A DNA stretch of 38,889 nucleotides from JBBPYR01 sp038199755 (GCA_038199755.1 JBBPYR010000269.1:1-38889); one strand, 5' to 3'. Counted from the first letter of the stretch, positions 11,787 through 20,714 are shown. Made by a program: numbers and translations. Notes: generated by a model not told the origin, from the letters alone.

Positions 11787-12269
11787 TTATGGCGCGACTT
11801 GCTGGTGGGCTTCGACAAGCCAGAGCCAGGTATCGATGTCACGCGAGATCTCGGTGAAGAGAGCAGCACTGTCATCATCCAGCAATTCCGTCGCCTGCCC
11901 GATCGCGTAGCGAACATGCTTGCCGAACGAGGCGAGAACGGTTGCAAGGGCCTCGATATGATCGTCCCCGGCAGTGACCTCAAGTGGATACCTGTCGAGC
12001 GATGTTCTGCGGGAGACGACATATGCCGTGCCATCGGCACTGCCTCCCAACTGCACAATACGCTCAGCAAGCAGGTCAACATATCCCCCGACACCATAGG
12101 CAATCTGGCCGAATAAGGCGCGTAGTGCCAAGAATTGTGGGCCTTTCACGTTCCAGTAGGCTTGCTTGGCCTGAAGCATCAGATCAATGCTATCGACTAG
12201 GCGACGATTCAACACCTCGACCAGTTTCGTCCGTTGCTCTTCGGGAAGGCTATTGTGAGTCTTATGCAT
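11787..12269 (-). CDS. Dps-family ferritin-like protein with degenerate ferroxidase site
   Basis: A 160-residue four-helix protein of the Dps family (stress-protecting, DNA-binding or iron-storing dodecamers). The hallmark segments KQAYWNVKGPQFLALR, DLLAERIVQLGG, YPLEV and SRDIDTWLWLVEAH align straightforwardly with E. coli Dps. In that alignment the ferroxidase ligands His51, His63 and Asp67 correspond to Tyr38, Arg50 and Gly54 here, while Asp78 and Glu82 are kept (Asp65, Glu69). The site is therefore probably unable to oxidise iron normally. The N-terminus is short and not lysine-rich. The ribosome site is weak (GAAAAGAAAG). It diverges from the BTAD regulator at 12532 across a 260-bp gap containing a 16-bp palindrome. 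Confidence 0.9.
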   Translation of the reverse strand: MHKTHNSLPEEQRTKLVEVLNRRLVDSIDLMLQAKQAYWNVKGPQFLALRALFGQIAYGVGGYVDLLAERIVQLGGSADGTAYVVSRRTSLDRYPLEVTAGDDHIEALATVLASFGKHVRYAIGQATELLDDDSAALFTEISRDIDTWLWLVEAHQQVAP

Positions 12270-12319
12270 GATGTATACTTTCTTTTCAAGAAAAGCAAGC
12301 TTTTTTGACCATTCTACAT

Positions 12320-12335
12320 GGCTGTTGCAACAGCC
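12320..12335. promoter_or_regulatory. 16-bp perfect palindrome between dps-like gene and BTAD regulator
   Basis: GGCTGTTGCAACAGCC is a perfect palindrome centred about 58 bp upstream of the Dps-family start and about 200 bp upstream of the regulator start. A similar but imperfect segment, GTTGCAACAACCCTGAA, occurs at 19525-19541 upstream of the GH32 and LacI genes. It is a candidate operator. Confidence 0.4.
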
Positions 12336-12531
12336 CTAGATCATTCTATAGGTTCATCTCTGGTTCTAGTGTACCTGTTGCGCGTGAGAGTTTGCGTGAA
12401 AAACGTTTTTGTCAGCACGAAACATGTGCTATATGAAGCGTCGAGGGTGGGCGATACGTATCAATCATGGTGAGCCTCGCGTTACGTGTTATCGTAAAGC
12501 CAAAAAGTTCACGATAGACAGGATATTCACT

Positions 12532-15500
12532 ATGCTTGGATCATCAGACAGGGAGAGACTCCATTTTGCCTTGCTTGGCCCGCCGCAGGTATACCACGGC
12601 GGTCAGTTGCTGACATCTCCCTCGCGCAAAGCCACGGCCTTGCTACTCTATTTGGCCGTGGAGGAGGGGAAACATTCGCGCAAAACGCTCTCTGAATTAT
12701 TTTGGCCTGAGAGCGATGCCGCTCACGCACGGGCGACACTACGCACGACCGTGCTTGAGTTACGGGACGTGCTGCTTGAGAACGCGGTCTCGGCAGATAG
12801 AACGGGGCTAGACCGCATCCCGCATATGCACATTGATCGTGACACGCTGAGCCTCGACTTGACTTCGGGGGTCAGTCTCGACCTGCACACGCTGCAAGCC
12901 GCTTGGCTACTCGCACGGGACATCGCTCGGATGACAACCACGCTCCCAGAAGAGACACGGGGTGTCTACATTGCCCAATTACAAGAGGCGACCCAGCTTT
13001 CGCGGGGAGAGTTTCTGGACGGATTCTCGCTGCACAACGCGCGGGGCTTTGACGAGTGGGCGCGCTTCCAGCGTGAATACTGGCATCTGCGCATGCATCT
13101 GGTCTTCGACCGACTCTCTACTTTGTATGAAGAGGCTGGCGAGTTCGAGCAAGCCATTGCCGTCATCATCCGCTGGCTCGCCCTCACCTTCCTCAACGAA
13201 GAGGCTTCACAGCGTTTGATGCGCCTGCACTTTGCAACGGGCAATCGCATTGCAGCACTGCAAGCATATGAGACCTTACGAGCGCTGCTGGCTTCTGAGA
13301 TTCATGCCGAGCCGAACACAGAAACAATCACCCTGGCTGAACGTATTCGAATCACGGCTCCTACTCGCCACACGCAACAGTGGGTCAGCAGGGGGTCTTC
13401 CCCGTTACTGACTCAGTTTGCTGCACCTCTCGTTGGGCGGGCGCGGGAGTATGGCCTCTTGCTAAAGCATTACTATTTCACCTGCCAGGGGCAGACACAG
13501 GTGGTGCTTCTGGAAGGGGAAGCAGGTATTGGCAAGACGCGCCTAGCCAGCGAGTTTCTGGATTGGGCTGTCACACAGGGGGCCGATGTGCTACGCGGCC
13601 AGGCATTTGAAAGCAATAGGAGGCTGTCGTATCAGCCGTTCATCGAGGCCTTGCGCCCAAGAATCGACCAGGAGAATGCGCCCGAGGATTTGCTGCATGA
13701 TGTGTGGTTGGCTGAACTTGCTCGTCTGTTACCAGAACTACACGAACGCTATCCCGACCTGACCCGCATGATCGCAGATACAACGATGGAACGCAATCAC
13801 TTGTTCGAAGCGGTGACACGCCTATTGTCAGTCCTGGCGGCGCGTACTCCGCTGATACTCTTTTTAGAAGATCTCCACTGGGCTGACACCGCCACGCTGG
13901 ATTTGCTCCACTATCTGACACGATCCTTCGCGGCACATGCCACACCGATCATGCTGCTGCTGTCCATGCGCACCGATGCACGGCAGACGACCTCTGGCCT
14001 CGCAGAATGGCGAGCGAACCTGGCACGGATGATACCTTTGACCCGGTTGCAGCTAGGTCCACTCTCAGCTCAGGACACGGTACACCTGATCCAGATGCTG
14101 GCACGACAAAACCAGGAGGGAGAGGTAAACAGGTCGAAGGTTTCCAGCCTTGTCACGCAGGAGCCAGACGACTTCTTGGAACGTGTTGGGCAACAGCTCT
14201 TCGCCGAAACACGTGGGCAACCGTTCTATCTGATCGAAACGCTCAAGCTGCTGCTGACCCACGGCCTTTTTACGCCATCGTCATCCGCAGATAGCACAAA
14301 ATCCAATGACGTTATGGCAGTGATGGTTAAGGAATTGGGTATGGCGCGGCTCTTCCCGCCAAGCGTACGTGAGCTGATCAGCATCCAGCTTGATCGACTC
14401 AGCCCAGCAGCCTTTGCCTTCCTCGTCGCTGGAGCCGTGCTGGAGCAAGATGCCACCTTTGAGCGACTCTGTCTGGTCGCGGATATCTCTGAACAAGAGG
14501 GGCTGGTTGTGCTGGATGCGGTAATGCGGAGCCTGCTGGTGCAGGAGCCGAGGCTGTCGAGCGGGCTAGCAGACAGTGATGTGTACACCTTCACCCATCC
14601 CATGATTCGCGAAGTGGTGTATGTCGAGGCGGGCGAGACACGAAGTCGCATCTTTCACCGACGTGCGTTCCACATTTTGCAAGAGACCTCTGTCCCTGCG
14701 GCGAAGCTGGCGCACCATGCTCTGGCAGCAGGGATGCTGGAACCAGCATTCCGCTTGAGTGTGGCGGCAGGTGACGAGGCGAGAGCCGTCTTCGCGTTGC
14801 ATGTCGCCATCGAACACTATGAACAGGCATGGCGATTGCTGGCAAAGCAACAGGCAGATCACTTGCTGCAAGCAAAGATTGCGGCCTCTGAAGTCCACCA
14901 TCTCTACGTTGCGCTCGGCCAAGCCTATGAACTCACCCGTGCATGGGAGCAGGCCCGTCCTTTGCATGAGACCATGCTCGACCATCTGCTACAGATGGTA
15001 GCACAGGAGGACGATACGATCAGGTTGGCGAAAACAGAGTGGTACCAGGCGATGCTCGACCTCTCTACTGCCAATCTGGAGACAGCCATCCCACTTGGGG
15101 AACGAGCATTGACGTTGGCCAGAAACAGCGGACAACCAGACCTCATCGTGCAAAGCCTGGACGTATTGACCTATTTCAAGATGCACAGAGGTGCGTGGGA
15201 GGAGTACGAGCAAATGGCGACAGAGGCACTCGCATACTACGTCGCGTTGGGAGATCGGGCAATGGAGGCCGATGCGCTCTGCATGCTCGCAAACGCACAT
15301 ATGCACCGTGGTCAACTGCAACTGGGGATCACACGGGCACGCCGTGCGCTTACCATCAGTCTGGAAATCAGGAACACCTGGGGGCAGGTGAATGCGCTTT
15401 ATGACCTGACCTCGGGTTTACTCGATAGTGGTGCCTATACAGAAGCACTCGAGATCGCTTTACAGGCAGTGGCGAGCGCACGAACCCTCAACACGCGCTC

Positions 15501-16182
15501 AGAGCGGGCGAACACGCTGCTACTACGCGCCCTCATCCAATTAGGGGGTGTCTACCGAGCGATGCAGGCAGGGACTGCTGCACGTGAGATCGATTTAGAG
15601 GCATTGAAGCTCACTGGGGCAATCGCGTCGCCCTCCTACACGGCGGTTGTCACTGCGGTGCTCTGCGCGGATTACATCCTTGTTGGGGAGTGGGCTGATG
15701 CCCAGCGGTACGCACGACAAGCGGCGACGGTCGTAGGTGAGCACGGACTGTTGTACGCGGAAATTCCCCACTGGTGTGTCACGGAGGCGTTACTGCATGG
15801 GGGGGATGCGGCGCGGGCACAAGAGCATCTCGGTCAACTCGACGCACACAATGGAGATGGGCAACGAGATCGTGTGCAATACCTGCGAGCATATGCGGAG
15901 CTGGCACGATGGGAAGATCATCGCGAGCAAGCGCGTTCCCTGCTAGAGGAGGCACGTATGCTCGCCGAAGAGATTGGTCTGGCAGGGGAACGGTGGCAGA
16001 TCCAAGTGGCAATCGGCGATCTGGATCAGTCGCGGGGCGAACCGCTACTGGCGGGTCAGGCATATACCCAGGCGGTGAGCGTGGTTCAAGCACTTGCCGA
16101 GAAGATCGAAGATGAGGCGTTGCGAACACATTTTCTCACAACTCCGCAGGTGCAGCGTGCCTTGGAGCATGCAGCACCCTGA
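12532..16182 (+). CDS. BTAD/AAA ATPase/TPR transcriptional regulator (SARP-LAL type)
   Basis: A 1216-residue regulator. From the chosen ATG the order is: a winged-helix OmpR-like DNA-binding domain at about 10-100 (LHFALLGPPQVYHGG, ALLLYLAVEEGKHSRKTLSELFWP), a bacterial transcriptional activation domain at about 110-265, an AAA/ORC-like NTPase with Walker A GEAGIGKT near 328-335 and Walker B LILFLEDLHWAD near 440-450, then a long helical TPR-like C-terminal half. The 12532 start is preferred over an upstream in-frame one at 12409 because AGGA lies about 10 bases before it and homology begins at once. Such proteins act as ATP-dependent switches of stress or secondary-metabolism genes. Its targets are unknown; the universal stress protein gene follows by 167 bp on the same strand. 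Confidence 0.9.
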   Translation: MLGSSDRERLHFALLGPPQVYHGGQLLTSPSRKATALLLYLAVEEGKHSRKTLSELFWPESDAAHARATLRTTVLELRDVLLENAVSADRTGLDRIPHMHIDRDTLSLDLTSGVSLDLHTLQAAWLLARDIARMTTTLPEETRGVYIAQLQEATQLSRGEFLDGFSLHNARGFDEWARFQREYWHLRMHLVFDRLSTLYEEAGEFEQAIAVIIRWLALTFLNEEASQRLMRLHFATGNRIAALQAYETLRALLASEIHAEPNTETITLAERIRITAPTRHTQQWVSRGSSPLLTQFAAPLVGRAREYGLLLKHYYFTCQGQTQVVLLEGEAGIGKTRLASEFLDWAVTQGADVLRGQAFESNRRLSYQPFIEALRPRIDQENAPEDLLHDVWLAELARLLPELHERYPDLTRMIADTTMERNHLFEAVTRLLSVLAARTPLILFLEDLHWADTATLDLLHYLTRSFAAHATPIMLLLSMRTDARQTTSGLAEWRANLARMIPLTRLQLGPLSAQDTVHLIQMLARQNQEGEVNRSKVSSLVTQEPDDFLERVGQQLFAETRGQPFYLIETLKLLLTHGLFTPSSSADSTKSNDVMAVMVKELGMARLFPPSVRELISIQLDRLSPAAFAFLVAGAVLEQDATFERLCLVADISEQEGLVVLDAVMRSLLVQEPRLSSGLADSDVYTFTHPMIREVVYVEAGETRSRIFHRRAFHILQETSVPAAKLAHHALAAGMLEPAFRLSVAAGDEARAVFALHVAIEHYEQAWRLLAKQQADHLLQAKIAASEVHHLYVALGQAYELTRAWEQARPLHETMLDHLLQMVAQEDDTIRLAKTEWYQAMLDLSTANLETAIPLGERALTLARNSGQPDLIVQSLDVLTYFKMHRGAWEEYEQMATEALAYYVALGDRAMEADALCMLANAHMHRGQLQLGITRARRALTISLEIRNTWGQVNALYDLTSGLLDSGAYTEALEIALQAVASARTLNTRSERANTLLLRALIQLGGVYRAMQAGTAAREIDLEALKLTGAIASPSYTAVVTAVLCADYILVGEWADAQRYARQAATVVGEHGLLYAEIPHWCVTEALLHGGDAARAQEHLGQLDAHNGDGQRDRVQYLRAYAELARWEDHREQARSLLEEARMLAEEIGLAGERWQIQVAIGDLDQSRGEPLLAGQAYTQAVSVVQALAEKIEDEALRTHFLTTPQVQRALEHAAP

Positions 16183-16349
16183 GATGTGCCTCCACACAAA
16201 CAAACAAATATCCCCGTGGTGAAAGCGACTCACGGTCGTTTTCACGCTTATTCTCACGCACTACCCGTATTATGATGAATAGAGCGGAACATCGTATTCA
16301 GTCACACCGCCGAAAACTACCGCTCAGGCGGTCGATAAGGAGTGTTGCC

Positions 16350-17177
16350 ATGTTTCAGCGAATCCTTGTTCCCTTGGATGGGTCGCCTCGTGCCGAGCAA
16401 GCCCTACCAGTGGCAGCACGCCTTGCGCGCGCCTCCGGCGGAACCATTGTCTTGCTGCAAGTTGTCAATATCTCTAACGAATTCGTTGCCTATGTGACAC
16501 TCGAACCTATCCCAATGCAGCCCACGATCGATTCTCACCTTGAAGAGGCGAAAAGCTACTTAAAACGGACGGCAGAAGCAAGCAGTCTCGTTGATATACA
16601 GGTAGAAACCAGAGTGCTTCTGGGTGAAGTTGCGTCAACCATTCTCTTGGTTGTGGCCTCGTACAGTATCGATCTGATTGTGATGTGCAGCCACGGTGCT
16701 ACAGGCATGACGCGCTGGGCCTTGGGAAGTGTCGCAGAGAAAGTCACCCATCATGTGGCGACACCTGTACTCTTGCTGCGCGAAGGTGGCTCAGAACTTG
16801 TTCGTTCACAACCGCACAAAGGTTCTTTCCGTGTGCTTGTCCCTGTCGATGGCTCTGCATACGCACAAACCGCCATTGCCCCTGCTGCTCAACTTATTGC
16901 AGCACTGGCAGGTTCTGCACAAGGTATACTGCATGTCACACAGGTTATAACATCCTTCACGGCAGGGCCAAGCGGACAAAGGGAAAGAGAAATAGTGTTG
17001 CAGGAGGCAAAACAACAACTTCCTGCGATGGTAGAAGCCATACATGAAGAGCTTGTCAGCAATCCTGTTGCCAACCTCGTTAAGAATATTTCTCAGCATT
17101 CGCAATACCACCCGATGGTGAGAAAGAGAACATCTAAACAGATCGCCCCTCGATTGACTCATTGTTCTACTACTTGA
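16350..17177 (+). CDS. Universal stress protein, tandem UspA, second domain truncated
   Basis: 275 residues. The first UspA domain (about 1-145) is complete, from MFQRILVPLDGSPRAEQALP to the ATP-loop GATGMTRWALGSVAEKV and the closing VATPVLLLREGG. The second begins normally (FRVLVPVDGSAYAQTAIAPAAQ) but loses the expected Gly-rich nucleotide loop: after about residue 235 the sequence becomes a basic, low-hydrophobicity tail (HPMVRKRTSKQIAPRL) and stops. In another frame just before the stop a short LIVLLLDPS-like stretch could be the original end. A deletion or frameshift in the last part is therefore likely. TAAGGAG lies 8 bases before the ATG, which rules out the longer in-frame start at 16272. 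Confidence 0.88.
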   Translation: MFQRILVPLDGSPRAEQALPVAARLARASGGTIVLLQVVNISNEFVAYVTLEPIPMQPTIDSHLEEAKSYLKRTAEASSLVDIQVETRVLLGEVASTILLVVASYSIDLIVMCSHGATGMTRWALGSVAEKVTHHVATPVLLLREGGSELVRSQPHKGSFRVLVPVDGSAYAQTAIAPAAQLIAALAGSAQGILHVTQVITSFTAGPSGQREREIVLQEAKQQLPAMVEAIHEELVSNPVANLVKNISQHSQYHPMVRKRTSKQIAPRLTHCSTT

Positions 17178-17298
17178 CCCATCTTTTCCCCTCCATGGTC
17201 TATTGAGCGTCATTTTCTTAACGGGACAGGGAAGGAAACTGCATGTCTCTTGTCTTCCACTTAGCTGTTTTGCGATACACCATTGAAAGAGAACTTTC

Positions 17299-17853
17299 AT
17301 GACTCAAATTAATCTTGCTACCCCTGTGGAGCCAACCAAAGAATCGGCGATGAGCCGTTTCCTGTCCCGTGAAGTCCTGGCTCGCTACCTGTGGGCTGTC
17401 ACCAGGCTGTGTCTGGGCTGGACCTTCCTGTGGCCGTTTATGGACAAACTGTTTGGACTTGGGCACGAGACCACCGCCGCCCATGCATGGATTAACGGAG
17501 GTTCCCCCAGTAAGGGCTTCCTGAGTGGTGCTGCTGGCCCCTTTGCGAGCATCTACCAAGCCATCGCTGGTGCGGGCTGGGTGAACTGGATGTTTATGAT
17601 CGGCCTGCTTGCCATCGCCGTAGCACTACTGCTCGGCATCGGGATGCGCATAGCAGCCGTCGCCGGAGCGATCCTGCTCATACTGATGTGGAGCGCGTCG
17701 TTGCCACCTTCCGACGATATCTTCATGGACAACCACATCATCTACGCGATTGTCCTGCTTGGACTCGCCGTCGTTGGTGCGGGTAACACCCTTGGCTTTG
17801 GCCGTTGGTGGAGCGAGACCGCCCTTGTGCGCCGCTTCCCCTGGCTTACCTAA
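17299..17853 (+). CDS. DoxX/DoxD-family integral membrane protein
   Basis: 184 residues with about four membrane segments: LARYLWAVTRLCLGWTFLW, WMFMIGLLAIAVALLLGIG, IAAVAGAILLILMWSASLP and IIYAIVLLGLAVVGAGNTL. The pattern 'RLCLGWTFLWPFMDKLFGLG ... WINGGSPSKGFL' is typical of DoxX-like or thiosulfate:quinone oxidoreductase DoxD-like membrane subunits. No partner DoxA or oxidoreductase gene is adjacent, so a specific redox activity is not claimed. An AAAGAGA site precedes the ATG. The gene ends just before a strong intrinsic terminator. Confidence 0.85.
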   Translation: MTQINLATPVEPTKESAMSRFLSREVLARYLWAVTRLCLGWTFLWPFMDKLFGLGHETTAAHAWINGGSPSKGFLSGAAGPFASIYQAIAGAGWVNWMFMIGLLAIAVALLLGIGMRIAAVAGAILLILMWSASLPPSDDIFMDNHIIYAIVLLGLAVVGAGNTLGFGRWWSETALVRRFPWLT

Positions 17854-17864
17854 ATGTAGCACGA

Positions 17865-17924
17865 CCCCTGCCCATGCTGTGAATGTACTACCATAGTACA
17901 TTCACAGCATGGGCAGGGGTTTTT
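17865..17924 (+). terminator. Strong rho-independent terminator after doxX-type gene
   Basis: A perfect 26-bp stem (17865-17890 with 17894-17919, GC-rich at its base, CCCCTGCCCATGC) with a 3-base loop is followed by TTTTT on the plus strand. It lies 12 bp past the membrane-protein stop and shields the convergent GH32 gene, although no U-run exists in that direction. Confidence 0.93.
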
Positions 17925-17957
17925 CATAGGAGAAAGAAAAAAGGTGATGGTGCCAGT

Positions 17958-19424
17958 TCACAGCCTCCAGATTGAAGCTAGCTGCCAGATGTCAACCGAC
18001 CGGATATTCACACTCCCTCTGCGGCTAAACAGCTCGAGACCCAAGCTATCGTGACGCTCAGGGTAGATGCGGCTGGCAAGGTAGCAATAACCGTTCACAA
18101 AGACCTCTAGCACGGAATGATCGAGAAAGATATGTAGGGTGAGTAACTCGCCTGCATCAGCCTCTAGTACGACAGAACAATTCTCGCGATCAACATTGGG
18201 ATTTGTACTCGATTGCTCACGCTCGATGGAAATCTGTCGCAACGCCGATTGATACACAATGCGCGTTTGCTCTTGCCCATCGGGAGAGCAACGCACCTTC
18301 AAGCCAAACTCGCAGTCATGACCGAGCTCGCATACAGCCAGAATTTCGAGGCGATCATCCCGACTATCGTCATACAAGTAGTTCTTTGCCGTATTCAGCT
18401 CAATCGCCTCATACCGCCAGTGTTTGTCTCTGAGTGCATTCAACTCAGGAGCCGGTTCAAGGCTCAACTCGCCTGTGGGGAGGAGATCGACTATGATAGG
18501 AACAGACATGGTGCCAGCCCAGCCCGCCTCAACACTAAGGGATTGTTTCCGACCTTCCATCAGCCAGCCCCACATGATTGTGCGGCCCTGATCGTCATGC
18601 AGCACTTGCGGGGCATAAAAGTAGCCGCCATGGGCTAACTTTCCTTGCGTGTGCGGCAGAAAGTGTTCATCGCGAAAAACACCAGTCACGTACAACGGGT
18701 AGAGCAGTTCATCGAGAGCATTTTGTACAGAGAAAAGCAGGACTTGCTGCTCGCCGAAGTCGAGAAAGTTAGGGCATTCCCACATCATCCCCGTCCACAC
18801 TGGCTGATGTATGCTGGCATCTCCGACTAGCAGGGGATGAAGATATTCCCAGGTCATCAAGTCAAGGGAGCGGTAGAGCAGAAGGATGCCACCAACACCC
18901 TCTTGCTTGGAGCCCATCAACAGATACCAGCAATTGCCCTGCTTCCAGACGAAGGGGTCGCGGAACTGGCCGCTGGTGCTGGCGGCCAGTTCCGGGGGTG
19001 GCCCGTCGATGATTGGGTTATCGGAGCTGTATTGCCAGGTCAGCAGATCATCGGCACTGGCGGCCTGACAGACGACCTGGGGATAATGCCCACTATAGAA
19101 CAGCGTGGGTATGCCATCGTTGTCAATGGCACAACCAGACCAACACCCGTCGGCATCAGCTCTCCCAACGGTGGGAGTCAAGGCAAGTGGCAGATCAGTC
19201 CAATGCACCAGATCGGAACTGATGGCGTGGCCCCAGTGAATGCGATCATGGACCGGTGCATAAGGATTGTATTGGTAGAAGAGGTGATACTGCCCCTTCC
19301 ATTGGATTAAGCCGTTAGGGTCGTTCATCCAATTTGCTGGCGGCAAAAAATGGTACTGGGGCCGCTGTTGATCGTTTGCCAATTTCTGCCGCTGTGTTAG
19401 GGCTTGATCTGCACTGTTATTCAC
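17958..19424 (-). CDS. Glycoside hydrolase family 32 (sucrose / beta-fructoside hydrolase)
   Basis: A 488-residue cytoplasmic beta-fructofuranosidase. Catalytic motifs are in place: nucleophile Asp35 in WMNDPNG, the transition-state stabiliser FRDP (Asp156) and general acid Glu216 in WECPNF. Other family marks are YHLFYQYNPYAP, HWGHAISSDLVHW and WSGCAIDNDG. The C-terminal beta-sandwich runs to the end (LHIFLDHSVLEVFVNG). No signal peptide is present, so it should act on sucrose, sucrose phosphate or short fructans after uptake. Translation starts at a GTG with GAGGA 8 bases upstream. The gene diverges from the LacI regulator, and the transporter beyond that regulator is its likely partner. 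Confidence 0.95.
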   Translation of the reverse strand: MNNSADQALTQRQKLANDQQRPQYHFLPPANWMNDPNGLIQWKGQYHLFYQYNPYAPVHDRIHWGHAISSDLVHWTDLPLALTPTVGRADADGCWSGCAIDNDGIPTLFYSGHYPQVVCQAASADDLLTWQYSSDNPIIDGPPPELAASTSGQFRDPFVWKQGNCWYLLMGSKQEGVGGILLLYRSLDLMTWEYLHPLLVGDASIHQPVWTGMMWECPNFLDFGEQQVLLFSVQNALDELLYPLYVTGVFRDEHFLPHTQGKLAHGGYFYAPQVLHDDQGRTIMWGWLMEGRKQSLSVEAGWAGTMSVPIIVDLLPTGELSLEPAPELNALRDKHWRYEAIELNTAKNYLYDDSRDDRLEILAVCELGHDCEFGLKVRCSPDGQEQTRIVYQSALRQISIEREQSSTNPNVDRENCSVVLEADAGELLTLHIFLDHSVLEVFVNGYCYLASRIYPERHDSLGLELFSRRGSVNIRSVDIWQLASIWRL

Positions 19425-19558
19425 GTAAGCTATCCTCGTCTTGACTCTAGCTAGAGGGGTATGAAACCGCTCTCATCTCTTCACGTTCTCTATCATACCT
19501 CATTTTGACTCTGCCTCACCTATAGTTGCAACAACCCTGAAAATAGACAGGAAATCTC

Positions 19559-19587
19559 TTGACAAAAGCACCAAAATATGTTCTACT
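19559..19587 (+). promoter_or_regulatory. Promoter of the lacI-type gene
   Basis: TTGACA (19559-19564) and TCTACT (19582-19587) are separated by 17 bp. The predicted start of transcription falls near 19594, at the edge of the tandem operators at 19596-19621. Confidence 0.65.
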
Positions 19588-19595
19588 TGACTTAG

Positions 19596-19621
19596 TAACC
19601 CGCGTTAATAACCCGCGTTAA
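19596..19621. promoter_or_regulatory. Tandem 13-bp operator repeats of the LacI-type regulator
   Basis: TAACCCGCGTTAA occurs twice head-to-tail without a gap (19596-19608, 19609-19621). Each copy is a quasi-palindrome (TAAC-n-CG-n-GTTA) with the central CG typical of LacI/GalR operators. They lie at and just after the predicted transcription start, 28 bp before the GTG, so autorepression fits. Confidence 0.65.
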
Positions 19622-19649
19622 TAGCTTGAATTCGTAGGAGGAACAACGT

Positions 19650-20672
19650 GTGAGCCATGAACCACGTAAACGACTACCTACTATGTCTGACATCGCCCGT
19701 CTGACTGGGCTTTCCCGGACTACTGTTTCTTTTGTCCTCAATAATCACGCTTCTGCTGCCAACATCCCTGCTGAGACGAAAGAACGTATCCTAGAGACGG
19801 CGAAAAAACTTTCGTATCGCCCGAATTCAGCAGCGAAATCGTTGAATACCAATCAAACCCATACGATTGGCTTTCTCACTGATGAGATCGCGCTTCAACC
19901 GCATGCAGTGAATGTTATTAGAGGGGCGCAAGATGTCGCATGGGCAAATAAAAAACTGCTGCTGATCATCAATACGGGTTCCGATGCTACGGTGAAAGAA
20001 ACGGCGATTGAAATGCTGCTTGAACGCCAAGTTGAAGGTATTATTTATGCCGCGATGTACCATCAGGAAATAGCATTGCCAGCGAACATATACGAAGGAA
20101 CAGCTGTCCTGCTTGATTGTTTTTGTGCTGATCGCTCTTTACCATCGGTCGTGCCCAACGAGCTTCAAGGCGGACGAACAGCAACCGAAATGTTGCTGAA
20201 AAAAGGGCACCGTCGGATTGGTTTTCTCAATGATGTTCATCCCATTCCTGCATCCTTTGGACGCTTAGAAGGGTATAAGCAAGCATTGAAAACGTACGAT
20301 ATCCCTTTCGACGAACGTCTTGTCTGTTTCCACATCAACGAGGCGACCGGGGGCTACCAGGGAACGATGGAATTAATGCAACTACGCGAACCTCCAACTG
20401 CTATTTTCTGTTTTTCCGATTTCATGGCGATGGGAGCCTACGAGGCATTACGAACACTGGGTGTTTCCATTCCTGATGATGTCGCGGTGGTGGGATTTGA
20501 TAATAATGAATTGATTGCTACCCAGCTTTCTCCTGCCCTTTCTACCATCCAACTACCCCATTATGAGATGGGCAAATGGGCTATAGAGTATTTGCTTGAG
20601 CATAGCAACACAGTTCTTCCACCCGTTCAGCACATCATTGATTGCCCGTATATTGAGCGACAATCGGTCTAG
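19650..20672 (+). CDS. LacI/GalR-family transcriptional regulator
   Basis: 340 residues. The N-terminal helix-turn-helix and hinge are clear (MSDIARLTGLSRTTVSFVLN, KKLSYRPNSAAKSLNTNQT). A periplasmic-binding-protein-like effector domain follows, starting at TIGFLTDEIA, with the C-terminal landmarks PTAIFCFSDFMAMGAYEALRT and VAVVGFDNNELIATQLSPALSTI. Translation starts at GTG with AGGAGGA 7 bases upstream. The gene sits between the GH32 hydrolase and the sugar ABC transporter, which makes a fructoside or sucrose the probable effector; that is inferred from context. The tandem operators at 19596-19621 suggest it controls its own transcription, and possibly the divergent GH32 gene. Confidence 0.95.
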   Translation: MSHEPRKRLPTMSDIARLTGLSRTTVSFVLNNHASAANIPAETKERILETAKKLSYRPNSAAKSLNTNQTHTIGFLTDEIALQPHAVNVIRGAQDVAWANKKLLLIINTGSDATVKETAIEMLLERQVEGIIYAAMYHQEIALPANIYEGTAVLLDCFCADRSLPSVVPNELQGGRTATEMLLKKGHRRIGFLNDVHPIPASFGRLEGYKQALKTYDIPFDERLVCFHINEATGGYQGTMELMQLREPPTAIFCFSDFMAMGAYEALRTLGVSIPDDVAVVGFDNNELIATQLSPALSTIQLPHYEMGKWAIEYLLEHSNTVLPPVQHIIDCPYIERQSV

Positions 20673-20690
20673 CTCATCACATGGTATTTC

Positions 20691-20714
20691 AAGGAGGTGG
20701 GTCCTATGAAATAA
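20691..20714 (+). other. Two-codon ORF behind a perfect Shine-Dalgarno
   Basis: AAGGAGGT (20691-20698) is followed, 7 bases later, by ATG AAA TAA (20706-20714). This lies 18 bp after the LacI-type stop and before the binding-protein gene. It could be a minigene, the remnant start of a lost gene, or a ribosome-binding leader element. The remaining gap to 20876 shows no other gene. Confidence 0.45.
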
